Shown piece after piece: positions 7,112 through 15,489 of a DNA stretch of 64,000 nucleotides (positions are counted from its first letter, which is position 1; each line of letters opens with the position of its first letter). The notes below the pieces were generated by a model. That model had not been told where the DNA came from. It did not search any database and worked only from the letters and a program-made list of their open reading frames with translations. This DNA comes from Betaproteobacteria bacterium (GTDB lineage: Bacteria; Pseudomonadota; Gammaproteobacteria; Burkholderiales; Burkholderiaceae_C), in contig JANXSZ010000083.1 of the NCBI GenBank assembly GCA_025356445.1, positions 46,929 through 110,928 of the forward strand. The letters are read 5' to 3'. The translations under genes and the position numbers were made by a program.

Positions 7112-8470
7112 ATGAACCTCAACCCTAACCTCCATATCAACCACACCCATGACGCTGCGACCCACAGCTGGCTCACTTCGGCCAACGCGGCGGGCTGCGA
7201 CTTTCCGATCCAGAACCTGCCGTTCACGGTGTTCCGAAGACAGGGCACCTCGGAAACCTTCCGGGGCGGCGTCGCCATCGGCGACCAGGTGATCTGCCTG
7301 GGCGCGGTCGCGAAGTCTGGCGCACTGACTGGCTTGGCCGCGCAAGCCGCCAGTGCCTGTGCACAGCCGGTGCTGAACGACTTTTTTGCCATGGGGCCTG
7401 CTGCCTGGAGCGCACTGCGGCATGCGCTGTTTGACGCGCTGAAAGACGGCGCCAACGGTGTACCCACCGACGCCGTGCGCGCAGCGCTGGTGCCCATCGC
7501 CAGCATCGAACACGCGGTGCCTGCACGTATCGGCGACTACACGGATTTCTACACGTCGATCCACCATGGCCGCAATGTCGGCATGATCGCGCGACCGGAC
7601 GACCCGCTGACGCCCAACTTCCAGTGGATTCCCATCGCTTACCACGGCCGTGTGTCCAGCATTGGCGTGGGCTCGGATCAACAAGGCCAGAAATTCCGCC
7701 GCCCCAGGGGTCAGAGCATGGCCCCCGGCGCGAAAGCCCCGGTGTATGGCCCTTGCGCGCGACTGGACTACGAACTGGAACTGGCCATCTGGATTGGTCA
7801 GGGCAACGCCCAAGGCGAGCCCATCCCCCTTGCGCAGGCGGATGATCACATTTTTGGCTACAGCCTGCTCAACGACTGGTCAGCCCGCGACATCCAGTTC
7901 TGGGAAATGGCCCCACTCGGCCCCTTCCTGGGCAAGAACTTTTGCACCACCCTCTCGCCCTGGATCGTGACGCAAGAAGCCATGGCACCGTACCGCCTGC
8001 CCTTCGAGCGTGCCGCCAACGAGCCGCAGCCCCTGCCCTACCTGGACGACGCACGCAACAAGGCGCAAGGCACGCTGTCCATTGAGCTGGACGTGCTGAT
8101 CGAATCGCAGCACATGCGCGAACAAGGCCTGAGCGCCTCACCGGTTTCACACACCAACTTCCGCCACCAGTACTGGACGGTAGGCCAGATGGTCACGCAG
8201 CACACCAACGGCGGCTGTAACCTGAACCCTGGCGACCTCTTTGGCAGCGGCACCATCTCCGGGCCCACACCGGCAGAGGGCGGCGCCATCATTGAGTTGA
8301 CCAAGGGCGGAAAAGCGCCTATTTCACTCTCCACCAGCGGAGAAGAACGTGCATTCCTGCACGATGGAGATGCCGTGATTTTGCGTGGCTGGTGCGAGAA
8401 AACCGGATTTGCGCGGATTGGGTTTGGGGAGAGTCGGGGTGAGGTTGTAGAGACCGGGAAAAGCCTGTGA
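7112..8470 (+). CDS. fahA: Fumarylacetoacetase
   Basis: A protein of 452 residues with the two-domain architecture of true fumarylacetoacetase: an N-terminal SH3-like domain (SWLTSANAAGCDFPIQNLPFTVFRR) and the catalytic beta-roll. Catalytic and metal residues are visible in DYTDFYTSIHHGRNVG, in YHGRVSSIGVG with RPRGQ shortly after, and in LDYELELAIWIGQGN, LLNDWSARDIQFWE and PLGPFLGKNFCTTLSPW. It hydrolyses fumarylacetoacetate to fumarate and acetoacetate, the last step of homogentisate breakdown. No homogentisate dioxygenase or maleylacetoacetate isomerase is nearby, which is unusual. It starts 23 bases after the cyclase stop with GAAAGGAAG ahead of the ATG, so both are probably co-translated. 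Acetoacetate could be used by the synthetase at 1-1034. Confidence 0.92.
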   Translation: MNLNPNLHINHTHDAATHSWLTSANAAGCDFPIQNLPFTVFRRQGTSETFRGGVAIGDQVICLGAVAKSGALTGLAAQAASACAQPVLNDFFAMGPAAWSALRHALFDALKDGANGVPTDAVRAALVPIASIEHAVPARIGDYTDFYTSIHHGRNVGMIARPDDPLTPNFQWIPIAYHGRVSSIGVGSDQQGQKFRRPRGQSMAPGAKAPVYGPCARLDYELELAIWIGQGNAQGEPIPLAQADDHIFGYSLLNDWSARDIQFWEMAPLGPFLGKNFCTTLSPWIVTQEAMAPYRLPFERAANEPQPLPYLDDARNKAQGTLSIELDVLIESQHMREQGLSASPVSHTNFRHQYWTVGQMVTQHTNGGCNLNPGDLFGSGTISGPTPAEGGAIIELTKGGKAPISLSTSGEERAFLHDGDAVILRGWCEKTGFARIGFGESRGEVVETGKSL

Positions 8471-8486
8471 ACAGGTCAGAATCACT

Positions 8487-8556
8487 CTTAAAACTATAGC
8501 TATTTACGCGCACTGGCCAAGCAGAGGAAGCTTGTTTGTTTATAGTTACAAGCTTC
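8487..8556 (+). repeat. Dispersed repeat copy with hairpin after fahA
   Basis: Contains AAAACTATAGCTATTTACG and GCACTGG, matching other repeat copies. Its right part forms an inverted repeat: AAGCTTGT at 8528-8535 with ACAAGCTT at 8548-8555. It sits in the gap between fahA and the thioesterase gene and may act as a weak terminator. Confidence 0.5.
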
Positions 8557-8595
8557 ACACCCTTACCTCTTAGCCCTTATCCACAGGAATCCGCC

Positions 8596-9021
8596 ATGCG
8601 CATTTGGAAACAAGCCATCTCTATCGAATCTCTCACCGCTATCCATGTGGACACAGCCGTTGAATACCTTGGCATGGAGTTTTTGGAGGTTGGTGACGAT
8701 TTCATCAAAGCCCGCATCCCCGTGGACAAGCGCACACGCCAGCCCTATGGCCTGTTGCATGGCGGCGTGTCAGTTGTGCTTGCAGAAACACTGGGATCGT
8801 GCGGTGCCGCGTATTGCTGCCCTGATGGCTACCGCGCCGTCGGTCTGGACATCAACGCCAACCACCTCAAGGGCGCAACAAGCGGATGGGTGACAGGCAT
8901 CACCCGGCCAGTGCATGTGGGCCGCACCACGCAGGTATGGCAAATTGACATGACGAATGAAGCGGGGGAATTGACCTGCGTGTCGCGTATCACGATGGCG
9001 GTGCTAGCGCCAAAAGGCTAA
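8596..9021 (+). CDS. Hotdog-fold acyl-CoA thioesterase, MenI/YdiI type
   Basis: A protein of 141 residues beginning MRIWKQAISIESL, with a single hotdog domain. The diagnostic stretch RQPYGLLHGGVSVVLAETLGS carries the catalytic glutamate and the HGG turn of the PaaI/YdiI branch, followed by GLDINANHLKGATSG and HVGRTTQVWQIDMTNE. YdiI/MenI hydrolyses 1,4-dihydroxy-2-naphthoyl-CoA; relatives clear aryl- and acyl-CoA esters. Here the neighbourhood is catabolic, so a housekeeping role in releasing CoA from dead-end aryl-CoA esters is plausible, but the substrate is not determined. It may have its own promoter, because a repeat element and a hairpin separate it from fahA. Confidence 0.85.
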   Translation: MRIWKQAISIESLTAIHVDTAVEYLGMEFLEVGDDFIKARIPVDKRTRQPYGLLHGGVSVVLAETLGSCGAAYCCPDGYRAVGLDINANHLKGATSGWVTGITRPVHVGRTTQVWQIDMTNEAGELTCVSRITMAVLAPKG

Positions 9022-9024
9022 GCA

Positions 9025-9423
9025 CTACCAGCGCCGCCGCCCCGGTGTGAAATCCCCGCCCATCTCGCTCGCTTGCAGTGCGGAAATCACAAAGTGGATC
9101 GACAACACGGCAAAGCAGACAAAGCCAAAACCCAAGAAAAACTTGATGCCTGTGGTTTGACCACTGGGCATGCCTGTGGCGAGCATCAGCAGCAACACGG
9201 CGGCGGCGGCGACCGATGCCAAGGCCAGCCAATAGCCACGCCGACGGTGGTGGGAAACAACCGCCGGTTCATCAGACGGTATCGCGGCGGCTTCGCGGCC
9301 TTCAAACATCGTGGGACGCTGGTAAAAGATGGTGTCACTTGACACTGTCTTTTTTTTCGCTAGCGGGTTGGGGATTTGGAAGCGAGCCATGGCGGTCACG
9401 TTTTCTGAATATCTTTCGAACAA
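9025..9423 (-). CDS. Small two-span membrane protein, function unknown
   Basis: A protein of 132 residues if begun at the TTG at 9423. That start is supported by AAGGAG six bases upstream, whereas the ATG at 9390 has no clear ribosome-binding site. The N-terminal half is soluble and basic (ARFQIPNPLAKKKTV, then HHRRRGYW). Two hydrophobic spans follow: WLALASVAAAAVLLLMLATGM and GIKFFLGFGFVCFAVLSIHFVISAL. The C-terminus ends in GGDFTPGRRRW. I do not recognise the family. It ends 3 bases beyond the convergent thioesterase stop and lies just downstream of the adenosyltransferase gene on the same strand, but is separated from it in order of transcription. Confidence 0.6.
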   Translation of the reverse strand: MFERYSENVTAMARFQIPNPLAKKKTVSSDTIFYQRPTMFEGREAAAIPSDEPAVVSHHRRRGYWLALASVAAAAVLLLMLATGMPSGQTTGIKFFLGFGFVCFAVLSIHFVISALQASEMGGDFTPGRRRW

Positions 9424-9441
9424 AGCGTACTCCTTATAACG

Positions 9442-10035
9442 CTATTGCGCCACCCCATCCTGGGCCATGCCGTTGGCAGTCTCTTTGGCCATGCGTTCGC
9501 TCTTCCAGTACACGTCGTCCCCGCCATGCATGCGGTTCAGCACGCGCGCAAGTACAAACATCAGATCGCTCAAACGGTTCAAATACTGGCGTGGCGTGTC
9601 TTTTAAAGCTTCTGCTTTTTCCAACGCCACCACCGCGCGCTCAGCCCGGCGAGCGACGGTGCGGCAGACGTGGGCGAGCGACGCAGCGCGGGTGCCTGCG
9701 GGCAGGATGAATTCCTGCAAGCGGGGCAGCGTGGCGTTGTGCTCGGCCAGCGCGTCGTCCAGCACCAGCAGGGCCTCGGCTTTCAGCAGCTCAAAACCGG
9801 GAATGGACAACTCACCGCCCAAATTGAACAGCTGGTGCTGCACCTCTACCAGCAGGTGGCGCACGCCCTCAGGCATGGGTTCGCACAGCAGCAGACCAAT
9901 CTGAGAATTCAACTCGTCCACATCGCCCATGGCGTGGACGCGCAAACTGTCTTTGCTGACGCGGGTGTTGTCACCCAGGCCCGTGCTGCCATTGTCTCCG
10001 GTACGGGTGGCGATTTGTGTGAGTCGGTTGCCCAT
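9442..10035 (-). CDS. Cob(I)alamin adenosyltransferase, PduO type
   Basis: A protein of 197 residues. The N-terminal ATP-binding signature is TRTGDNGSTGLGDNTRVSKDS, followed by VHAMGDVDELNSQIGLLL. The C-terminal helices carry RTVARRAERAVVAL and LNRLSDLMFVLARVLNRMHG, the conserved cobalamin-binding part of PduO-type enzymes. It transfers adenosyl from ATP to cob(I)alamin, making coenzyme B12. I start it at the ATG at 10035; the longer frame to 10332 overlaps the leader of the divergent oxidoreductase and reads as low-complexity shadow. It lies about 96 bases from the divergent FAD oxidoreductase start. No other cobalamin gene is visible in the window. Confidence 0.92.
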   Translation of the reverse strand: MGNRLTQIATRTGDNGSTGLGDNTRVSKDSLRVHAMGDVDELNSQIGLLLCEPMPEGVRHLLVEVQHQLFNLGGELSIPGFELLKAEALLVLDDALAEHNATLPRLQEFILPAGTRAASLAHVCRTVARRAERAVVALEKAEALKDTPRQYLNRLSDLMFVLARVLNRMHGGDDVYWKSERMAKETANGMAQDGVAQ

Positions 10036-10131
10036 GTGTTGGCCTTGGTAGAAAATGAAAGTCTTTTCCCCGATTGTCCTGCTTTCGCCTTGCCTTCGCA
10101 CGACCTGCCTACCCCCTACGGAGACTCCCCC

Positions 10132-11556
10132 ATGAATGCCCCCACCCACGCCACCCACCTCATGCCCGAGATCCACCAGCGCGAGGTACCACAAGCCCTG
10201 ATCGATGCGCTGAAAACCCGTTTTGGCGAGCGCTGCTCGACCGTACTGGTGGTACGCGAACAGCACGGGCGCGATGAGTCCTCGTTCGCGGCCCCTCCTC
10301 CTTCCGCTGTGGTGTTCGCCGAAAGCACGCAAGACGTGGCCGATGCGGTGAAGCTGGCCAGCGCCTACAGCGTGCCGGTCATCCCGTTTGGCGTGGGTTC
10401 ATCGCTGGAAGGCCATCTGCTGGCCGTGCAAGGCGGTATCAGCCTGGACGTGTCGCGCATGAACCACGTGCTGTCCATCAACGCAGAAGACCTGACGGTA
10501 ACGGTAGAACCAGGTGTGACGCGCAAGCAACTCAATGAAGAAATCAAATCCACCGGCTTGTTTTTCCCGATTGACCCCGGCGCAGACGCCACGCTGGGCG
10601 GCATGAGCGCGACCCGCGCCAGCGGCACCAACGCCGTGCGCTACGGCACCATGCGTGAAAACGTGCTGGCGCTGGAGGTGGTGACGGCCAGCGGCGAGGT
10701 GATCCACACCGGCTCACGGGCCAAAAAGAGCAGCGCAGGTTACGACTTGACGCGCCTGATGGTGGGCAGCGAAGGGACGCTGGGCGTTATCACGGCTGTG
10801 ACCGTGAAACTGTACCCGCTGCCTGAAGCCGTGTCAGCCGCGATTTGCTCGTTCCCCAGCATTGAAGCCGCTGTGCGCACCACGATTCAGGTCATTCAGA
10901 TGGGCATCCCGATTGCGCGGGTGGAGTTGATTGACCACAACACGGTGCGCATGGTGAACGCGCACAGCAAGCTGGGTTTGCGTGAGGAGCCAATGCTGTT
11001 GATGGAGTTCCACGGCAGCCCGGCTGGCGTGAAAGAACAAGCTGAACTGGTGCAAGAAATTGCGGCTGAATTCGGTGGCAATGCATTTGAATGGGCCACC
11101 ACCCCAGAAGAACGTACCCGGCTGTGGACGGCACGGCACAACGCCTACTTTGCAGCTATCCAAAGCCGCCCTGGCTGCCGCGCCATCAGCACCGACACCT
11201 GCGTGCCGATTTCACGGCTGGCGGACTGCCTGCTGGAATCCATCACCGAAGTCGATGCCAGCGGTATCCCCTACTTCCTGGTGGGCCACGTGGGCGATGG
11301 CAACTTCCACTTTGGCTATTTGATTGACCCGAACCTGCCCGAAGAGCGCGAGACTGCCGAAGCGCTGAACAACAAACTCGTCGCCCGCGCACTGAGCCTG
11401 GAAGGCACTTGCACCGGCGAGCACGGTATTGGTTTGCACAAGATGGATTTTTTGGTGACGGAAGCAGGTGCAGGCGCAGTGGACATGATGCGCACCATCA
11501 AGCGGGCGCTAGACCCCAAGAACATCATGAACCCAGGGAAGATTTTTACGCTGTGA
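10132..11556 (+). CDS. FAD-linked oxidoreductase, GlcD / D-lactate dehydrogenase family
   Basis: A protein of 474 residues. The FAD-binding PCMH domain shows VIPFGVGSSLEGH, MNHVLSINAEDLTVTVEPGVT, DPGADATLGGMSATRASGTNAVRYGTM and LMVGSEGTLGVIT. The C-terminal substrate/cap domain ends GTCTGEHGIGLHKMDFLV and RTIKRALDPKNIMNPGKIF, the hallmark of GlcD and D-lactate dehydrogenase (cytochrome) enzymes, with the metal-binding histidines in VGHVGDGNFHF. It should oxidise a 2-hydroxy acid such as D-lactate or glycolate and pass electrons to the respiratory chain. No GlcE/GlcF partner is adjacent, which favours the stand-alone D-lactate dehydrogenase type. The start at 10132 has GGAGA eight bases upstream. 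A shared terminator follows at 11572. Confidence 0.9.
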   Translation: MNAPTHATHLMPEIHQREVPQALIDALKTRFGERCSTVLVVREQHGRDESSFAAPPPSAVVFAESTQDVADAVKLASAYSVPVIPFGVGSSLEGHLLAVQGGISLDVSRMNHVLSINAEDLTVTVEPGVTRKQLNEEIKSTGLFFPIDPGADATLGGMSATRASGTNAVRYGTMRENVLALEVVTASGEVIHTGSRAKKSSAGYDLTRLMVGSEGTLGVITAVTVKLYPLPEAVSAAICSFPSIEAAVRTTIQVIQMGIPIARVELIDHNTVRMVNAHSKLGLREEPMLLMEFHGSPAGVKEQAELVQEIAAEFGGNAFEWATTPEERTRLWTARHNAYFAAIQSRPGCRAISTDTCVPISRLADCLLESITEVDASGIPYFLVGHVGDGNFHFGYLIDPNLPEERETAEALNNKLVARALSLEGTCTGEHGIGLHKMDFLVTEAGAGAVDMMRTIKRALDPKNIMNPGKIFTL

Positions 11557-11571
11557 CAGCACCTTAAAAAG

Positions 11572-11603
11572 CCTTAGGGCCGGTAAGTGAACCGGCCCTA
11601 AGG
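11572..11603 (-). terminator. Strong stem-loop between convergent genes
   Basis: CCTTAGGGCCGG and CCGGCCCTAAGG form a perfect 12-bp stem around an 8-base loop. On the minus strand the stem is followed by CTTTTTAAG, so it fits a terminator for the CsgG-like gene. It also faces transcription from the oxidoreductase on the other strand. Confidence 0.8.
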
Positions 11604-11626
11604 ACACAAGACAAGCTGTGCAGGGC

Positions 11627-12523
11627 TTACTTCTTCTTTTTGCTGCTCGCTGCAGGTGCAGCGGCTCCGGGTGCCGAGGTCTGTGACGGTGCGGCACCGC
11701 CGTCCACGCCCAAGCGCCCACCGCCGCCCAGGCCTTGGCCCTTCACGCTTTGGGCTTTGTAGTTGCGCAGCGAGATCACCATCTGGTTGTACGCGTCCAT
11801 GAAGGCTGCAGCGATCACCTTGCCTTGCGGGGTGTTGGAGTAGCTGCTGACACCGCCACCGCCCGAACCACCGAACAGCGCACCAAAGCCACCAATGTCC
11901 ATCTTCGAAGCGCTGCCTTCAGAGGCGGCAATCTGCACGCCAGAGCGGTTGTCAATCATGGTCAGCAAGGCGCTGGCTTCACGGGTTTTGGAATTGGCAC
12001 CCACAGCGCCCAGCAAGCGGCCTGCGCTGCCGGGAATCAAACCACCGAGCACGCCAGTCATGCCACCGGTGTCCTGGTTAAAAATGACCTCGGGGGACAA
12101 GCCGTAGTCGGACGACACCATCTGGCCTTTGCCAAAGTTGCTGCCCTGGCGCATCTCACCGCTGTCGGCCAACGCACGTTCGCGGGACATGGCGTTCATA
12201 CCGGCGGCACTGCGCTCCACGATGATGAAACAGTTGGACTGCTGAATCATCAAACGCAGCAAATTGGCGGTGGGTGGCAAGCGGTATTCATTGCGCAAGA
12301 TGGTGTACCAGCCGGCACTTTGGTTCTCGATCAGCGACACGGTGCCCAGTGCGGAATCGCACTTTTCAAGCGCGCTGTTGGCGTTGGTGCTGGTGGCTCC
12401 ACCCGCGCTGCCGGTGGCGACAGTTTTGGCTTCGGGTGCGCCCATTTTCATGTCAGCAGCAGCGCAAGCGGTTAACAGGGCAGTGCCCACAATGAGAGAA
12501 AGACGAGACAAGGAGATATGCAT
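11627..12523 (-). CDS. CsgG-like outer-membrane lipoprotein
   Basis: A protein of 298 residues. It begins MHISLSRLSLIVGTALLTACAAADMK: a lipoprotein signal peptide with the lipobox LTAC. The middle carries CsgG-family segments: SALGTVSLIENQSAGWYTILRN, LLRLMIQQSNCFIIVERSAAGMNAMSRERAL, YGLSPEVIFNQDTGGM and SALLTMIDNRSGVQIAASEGSASKMDIG. CsgG forms the outer-membrane curli export pore; HfaB-like relatives anchor holdfast. The C-terminus ends in a low-complexity GQGLGGGGRLG, then an alanine/proline-rich tail and KKKK. No csgA, B, E or F gene is near, so amyloid secretion cannot be assumed. The ATG at 12523 was preferred over one 39 bases upstream because it puts a normal signal peptide at the N-terminus. 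Confidence 0.75.
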   Translation of the reverse strand: MHISLSRLSLIVGTALLTACAAADMKMGAPEAKTVATGSAGGATSTNANSALEKCDSALGTVSLIENQSAGWYTILRNEYRLPPTANLLRLMIQQSNCFIIVERSAAGMNAMSRERALADSGEMRQGSNFGKGQMVSSDYGLSPEVIFNQDTGGMTGVLGGLIPGSAGRLLGAVGANSKTREASALLTMIDNRSGVQIAASEGSASKMDIGGFGALFGGSGGGGVSSYSNTPQGKVIAAAFMDAYNQMVISLRNYKAQSVKGQGLGGGGRLGVDGGAAPSQTSAPGAAAPAASSKKKK

Positions 12524-12704
12524 GGTGAAGCCTGTGAAACGGAAAGGAATCAAAAAAAGCAAAGAAGCAGCAGCGCAGAAAAACCGAAGACAAACCTTGC
12601 GTTAACAGGTCTTTTGGCTGGCAGAGCCAGAGTCTACGCGCCAAGTTGTGCGGCATTCAAGACAACCCGTTTGAATGGCAATATTACCCACGCACAAACC
12701 GAAG

Positions 12705-14669
12705 TTACAGGCTGACTTTCAGCATCAGGCTGATCCGCGTGCCTTTGTGATCTGCATGCTGGTTTGACACCATGTGCAACTCGGCATTGATTTGCTGCGC
12801 ACGGTGCTGCATATGGCGCAGACCTCGGCCTGTACGCGGAGGCTGAGTGCCCTGTACCGCCATGCCACGCCCATCGTCTACCACCTCCAGCACCAGCTGG
12901 CCTGCTGGCGAGTCCCAATGGCTACTGACTTGCAGCGTGGTCGCTTGTGCGTGCTTGACCACGTTGGTCGCGGCCTCTTGCAGGATGCGCATGATGTGCA
13001 GCACGGTGTCACCAGGCAGTTCCAGGCCATCCAGCGCCGGGTCAATGTGCCAGTGCAAGGCAAGACCTGCCGCTTGCAGGCGCGGGTCCCAGCGGTTACG
13101 CCAGTTGGCCAAGGCACGTTGCAAGGTGTGGCCGGTGTCGCTGTTGTCCATCAGCATGCGCAGGTCATCCAGGCTTTCTTGCAGTGATTGCGCAACTTGG
13201 CTGGTGGTCAACCCCCCTCGTTCGACACCGCGCAGTGCCGTCATCAGTTGGGCCCCCAAGCCGTCATGCATCTCACGAACAAGACGGGCGCGCTCCTGGG
13301 CACGGGCAGCATCGCGCTCGACCCCGAGTTCGCTTTCACGCAGCTGCTGGTAGCTGCGCTCCAGGGTGGCGGATTTGGCGGCGATGCGCTGCTCCAGTTC
13401 GTCATTGCTGCGCTCGGCCCGGCTCAACGTGGTGACGATGTACTCGCTCACAATCACCGTGTAGCCCAGCAGCACAGCCTCAAAGCCCCAAAAGAGGTAG
13501 CTCGGTACGGTTGAAGCCAAATGCCCAGACACGATCAGCAAATCATGCCCCGCACAGGCCAGCACCGACACCAAACCCAGCAGCAACAGCGCGGTACGCC
13601 ACGCAGCCAGTGTGCGACGGCAGCGCCAAATTTGAAGCATCAACCACAAGGTGATGCCATAGGACAAAACCAAGGCCATCACGCGCGCATGAGCAGCCCC
13701 CGAACCCAGCATGGCCGCCAAAGCGAATGCACTGAAACCGGCAACCGCCACGCCCAACACAATGCGCAGTTGGCGTGGTGTGGGATGACCCAAAAAATAC
13801 AGGGTGGACGTGGCCAATGCAACCGCTGTTATCAGCACATTCAGCGGGTTGAGTTGCTCAAACCACAGTGCCGGGTAGGCCACCAGCGATCCAAAATAAA
13901 ACACCCCGCGCAAGCCCCAAGCCATGGACGCGACCGCCAACCACAGCAGCGTGCGGTCGTTGCGGCGACGCAGCCACAGCAGCATGGCCATCGCTGCCAG
14001 CACCAGCAGCACCCCTGAGGCCGCATCAGCATGACCGACGATCTCGTTCACGGTTTCCACCACGTTAGGCAGCAGCACATGGGTGGGGCCAACTTGCAAC
14101 ACCGTCAGACCCGCTGGCATGTAAGGCAGACTTTGGAAAATGATCTCCACACTGCGCGCACCGGCAGGCAGGGCCAGCAAGGTGGGCATGCGACCGTTGT
14201 AGGTGATAGGCGCGGCAGTATCGGTGATGCCCGCCTGCACCAGGGCATCAGGCGACGCGGGAGAAGGCACCCACGGGTAACGCTGGCCCCGCACCGTGAC
14301 TGGCAGCAGCGGTACGTCCTGCGCCCATACCTGGTACGGTGCACCGACACGAAACAAGGACAGCGCCGCACCCGGCAATGCACCGCACGACCCCAAGGTT
14401 ACGGTGTAGCGCAGCAAGTAACGCTGGGCGCGCCACACGACAGGAATCACATCCGGCAAATCAACCACGGCATCGGCCACCACCGCACTGCCCTGTGCAC
14501 CTTCGGTGTCCATCACGATCCGACGGGCTTGGGTCACCGTACTGACCTCTGCGGCGTTAAGGCACGGGGCTGGGGTTTGGGCGCTGGCAGAACGCACGCC
14601 AAGACCACACGACAACGCCAGGGTCAGCACCATGGCGAGGCCGCGCACCCGATTACCCCACCAAACCAC
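12705..14669 (-). CDS. Membrane sensor histidine kinase, 7TM-DISM plus HisKA_3 (NarX/LiaS class)
   Basis: About 654 residues. A signal peptide (RVRGLAMVLTLALSCGLGVRSASA) is followed by a periplasmic beta-rich region and seven or so membrane spans from VLLVLAAMAMLLWLRRR to LFWGFEAVLLGYTVIVSEYI, the 7TM-DISM layout. A coiled coil (RAERSNDELEQRIAAKSATLERSYQQLRES) leads to the HisKA_3 H-box RARLVREMHDGLGAQLMTAL, then the ATPase N-box LQEAATNVVKHAQAT and G-box DDGRGMAV. The start is uncertain. GTG at 14669 has GGAGG nine bases upstream and gives a basic n-region; ATG at 14633 is the alternative. A longer frame to 14861 is a shadow over the regulator gene. It overlaps the regulator gene by 17 bases and should phosphorylate its product. 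Confidence 0.88.
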   Translation of the reverse strand: MVWWGNRVRGLAMVLTLALSCGLGVRSASAQTPAPCLNAAEVSTVTQARRIVMDTEGAQGSAVVADAVVDLPDVIPVVWRAQRYLLRYTVTLGSCGALPGAALSLFRVGAPYQVWAQDVPLLPVTVRGQRYPWVPSPASPDALVQAGITDTAAPITYNGRMPTLLALPAGARSVEIIFQSLPYMPAGLTVLQVGPTHVLLPNVVETVNEIVGHADAASGVLLVLAAMAMLLWLRRRNDRTLLWLAVASMAWGLRGVFYFGSLVAYPALWFEQLNPLNVLITAVALATSTLYFLGHPTPRQLRIVLGVAVAGFSAFALAAMLGSGAAHARVMALVLSYGITLWLMLQIWRCRRTLAAWRTALLLLGLVSVLACAGHDLLIVSGHLASTVPSYLFWGFEAVLLGYTVIVSEYIVTTLSRAERSNDELEQRIAAKSATLERSYQQLRESELGVERDAARAQERARLVREMHDGLGAQLMTALRGVERGGLTTSQVAQSLQESLDDLRMLMDNSDTGHTLQRALANWRNRWDPRLQAAGLALHWHIDPALDGLELPGDTVLHIMRILQEAATNVVKHAQATTLQVSSHWDSPAGQLVLEVVDDGRGMAVQGTQPPRTGRGLRHMQHRAQQINAELHMVSNQHADHKGTRISLMLKVSL

Positions 14670-15384
14670 GTCGCGCAGCCTCCATCGCCGCTTCAGCTCG
14701 CGATGAAATCCCCAGCTTGCGGTAAATATCTCGGACGTAGCTGCTGGTGGTGTGCGCTGAGATACCCAGCAGCCGTGCGGCTTCGGGCGCGTTGTAACCC
14801 TTGCCAATGAGGCGCAACACATCCACCTCACGCTGGCTGAGATGCTGCGGAACAGCATCATCTTCCGCCCGACTCGCTACGAATACAGTAGCAGCTTGTG
14901 CTGTACTGGTAAGCACAGGGGCATGAAAGTGCTTTAAAACCCGCAACGCAACCGAAGGCGACAACGCCGGTTCACCGCGCTCAATGCCTTGCAACTGCGC
15001 CACCACCACGGCGCGGGGTTGCGATTTGAGGATGTAGCCCGTGGCCCCCGCCCGCAGCGCAGGAAAGACATGAGTATCGTCGTCATGGATGGTGGCCACC
15101 ACCACATTCGCATCGGGGCAAGCGCGAGTCAAGTCCTGAATCAAGCTCTCGGCAGTGCCATCAGGCAAGCCCCAGTCCACCAGCGCCAGACCATAGCTGT
15201 GCTGCTGCATCAGCGCCCGGGCTTCGGCCAGGGTGGCCGCAGCGTCGATGCGGCGCAGACCAGGAATGGCCGTGGGCAGCAACTCCACCAGCCACTGGCG
15301 GGGTTCATCCAGGTCTTCGACCACCAAGGCGCAAACAGAAGAATCGGTCATGGGATCGGCGGACATTCGAGGAGATAACAGCAT
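14653..15384 (-). CDS. NarL/LuxR-type response regulator
   Basis: A protein of 243 residues. The receiver domain shows CALVVEDLDEP (acidic pair), the phosphoacceptor aspartate in LALVDWGLPDG, VVVATIHDDDTH and the lysine in ATGYILKSQ. The C-terminal LuxR-type HTH reads LSQREVDVLRLIGKGYNAPEAARLLGISAHTTSSYVRDIYRKL. Starts at 15384, 15366 or 15351 are all possible; none has a strong ribosome-binding site. It is encoded upstream of and overlapping its cognate kinase, forming a two-gene operon. The targets are not evident. The neighbouring CsgG-like lipoprotein gene, 181 bases beyond the kinase on the same strand, is one candidate. Confidence 0.9.
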   Translation of the reverse strand: MLLSPRMSADPMTDSSVCALVVEDLDEPRQWLVELLPTAIPGLRRIDAAATLAEARALMQQHSYGLALVDWGLPDGTAESLIQDLTRACPDANVVVATIHDDDTHVFPALRAGATGYILKSQPRAVVVAQLQGIERGEPALSPSVALRVLKHFHAPVLTSTAQAATVFVASRAEDDAVPQHLSQREVDVLRLIGKGYNAPEAARLLGISAHTTSSYVRDIYRKLGISSRAEAAMEAARRGLVG

Positions 15385-15448
15385 GCGACAAGCTTAACCG
15401 GGTCATCCCACGAGGGCACTCCCCGGATCACGGGGTGACGAGCGGTAT

Positions 15449-15478
15449 GGGCGAGGGCGAGGGCGAGGGCGAGGGCGA
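15449..15478. repeat. Tandem hexanucleotide repeat (GGGCGA)x5
   Basis: Five exact head-to-tail copies of GGGCGA lie between the parB stop (15490) and the response-regulator start (15384). This is a simple-sequence tract that could vary in copy number by slippage. It is outside coding sequence. Confidence 0.85.
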
Positions 15479-15489
15479 GGACGTGGGCG

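Noticed and set aside
9670..10131. 154-codon N-terminal extension of the GlcD-type oxidoreductase
   Set aside because: It is antisense to the adenosyltransferase gene and lacks family similarity; ATG 10132 has a ribosome-binding site and fits family length.
14670..14861. Extension of the 7TM kinase frame into the response-regulator gene
   Set aside because: It reads the regulator HTH codons in another frame; the signal peptide begins after it.
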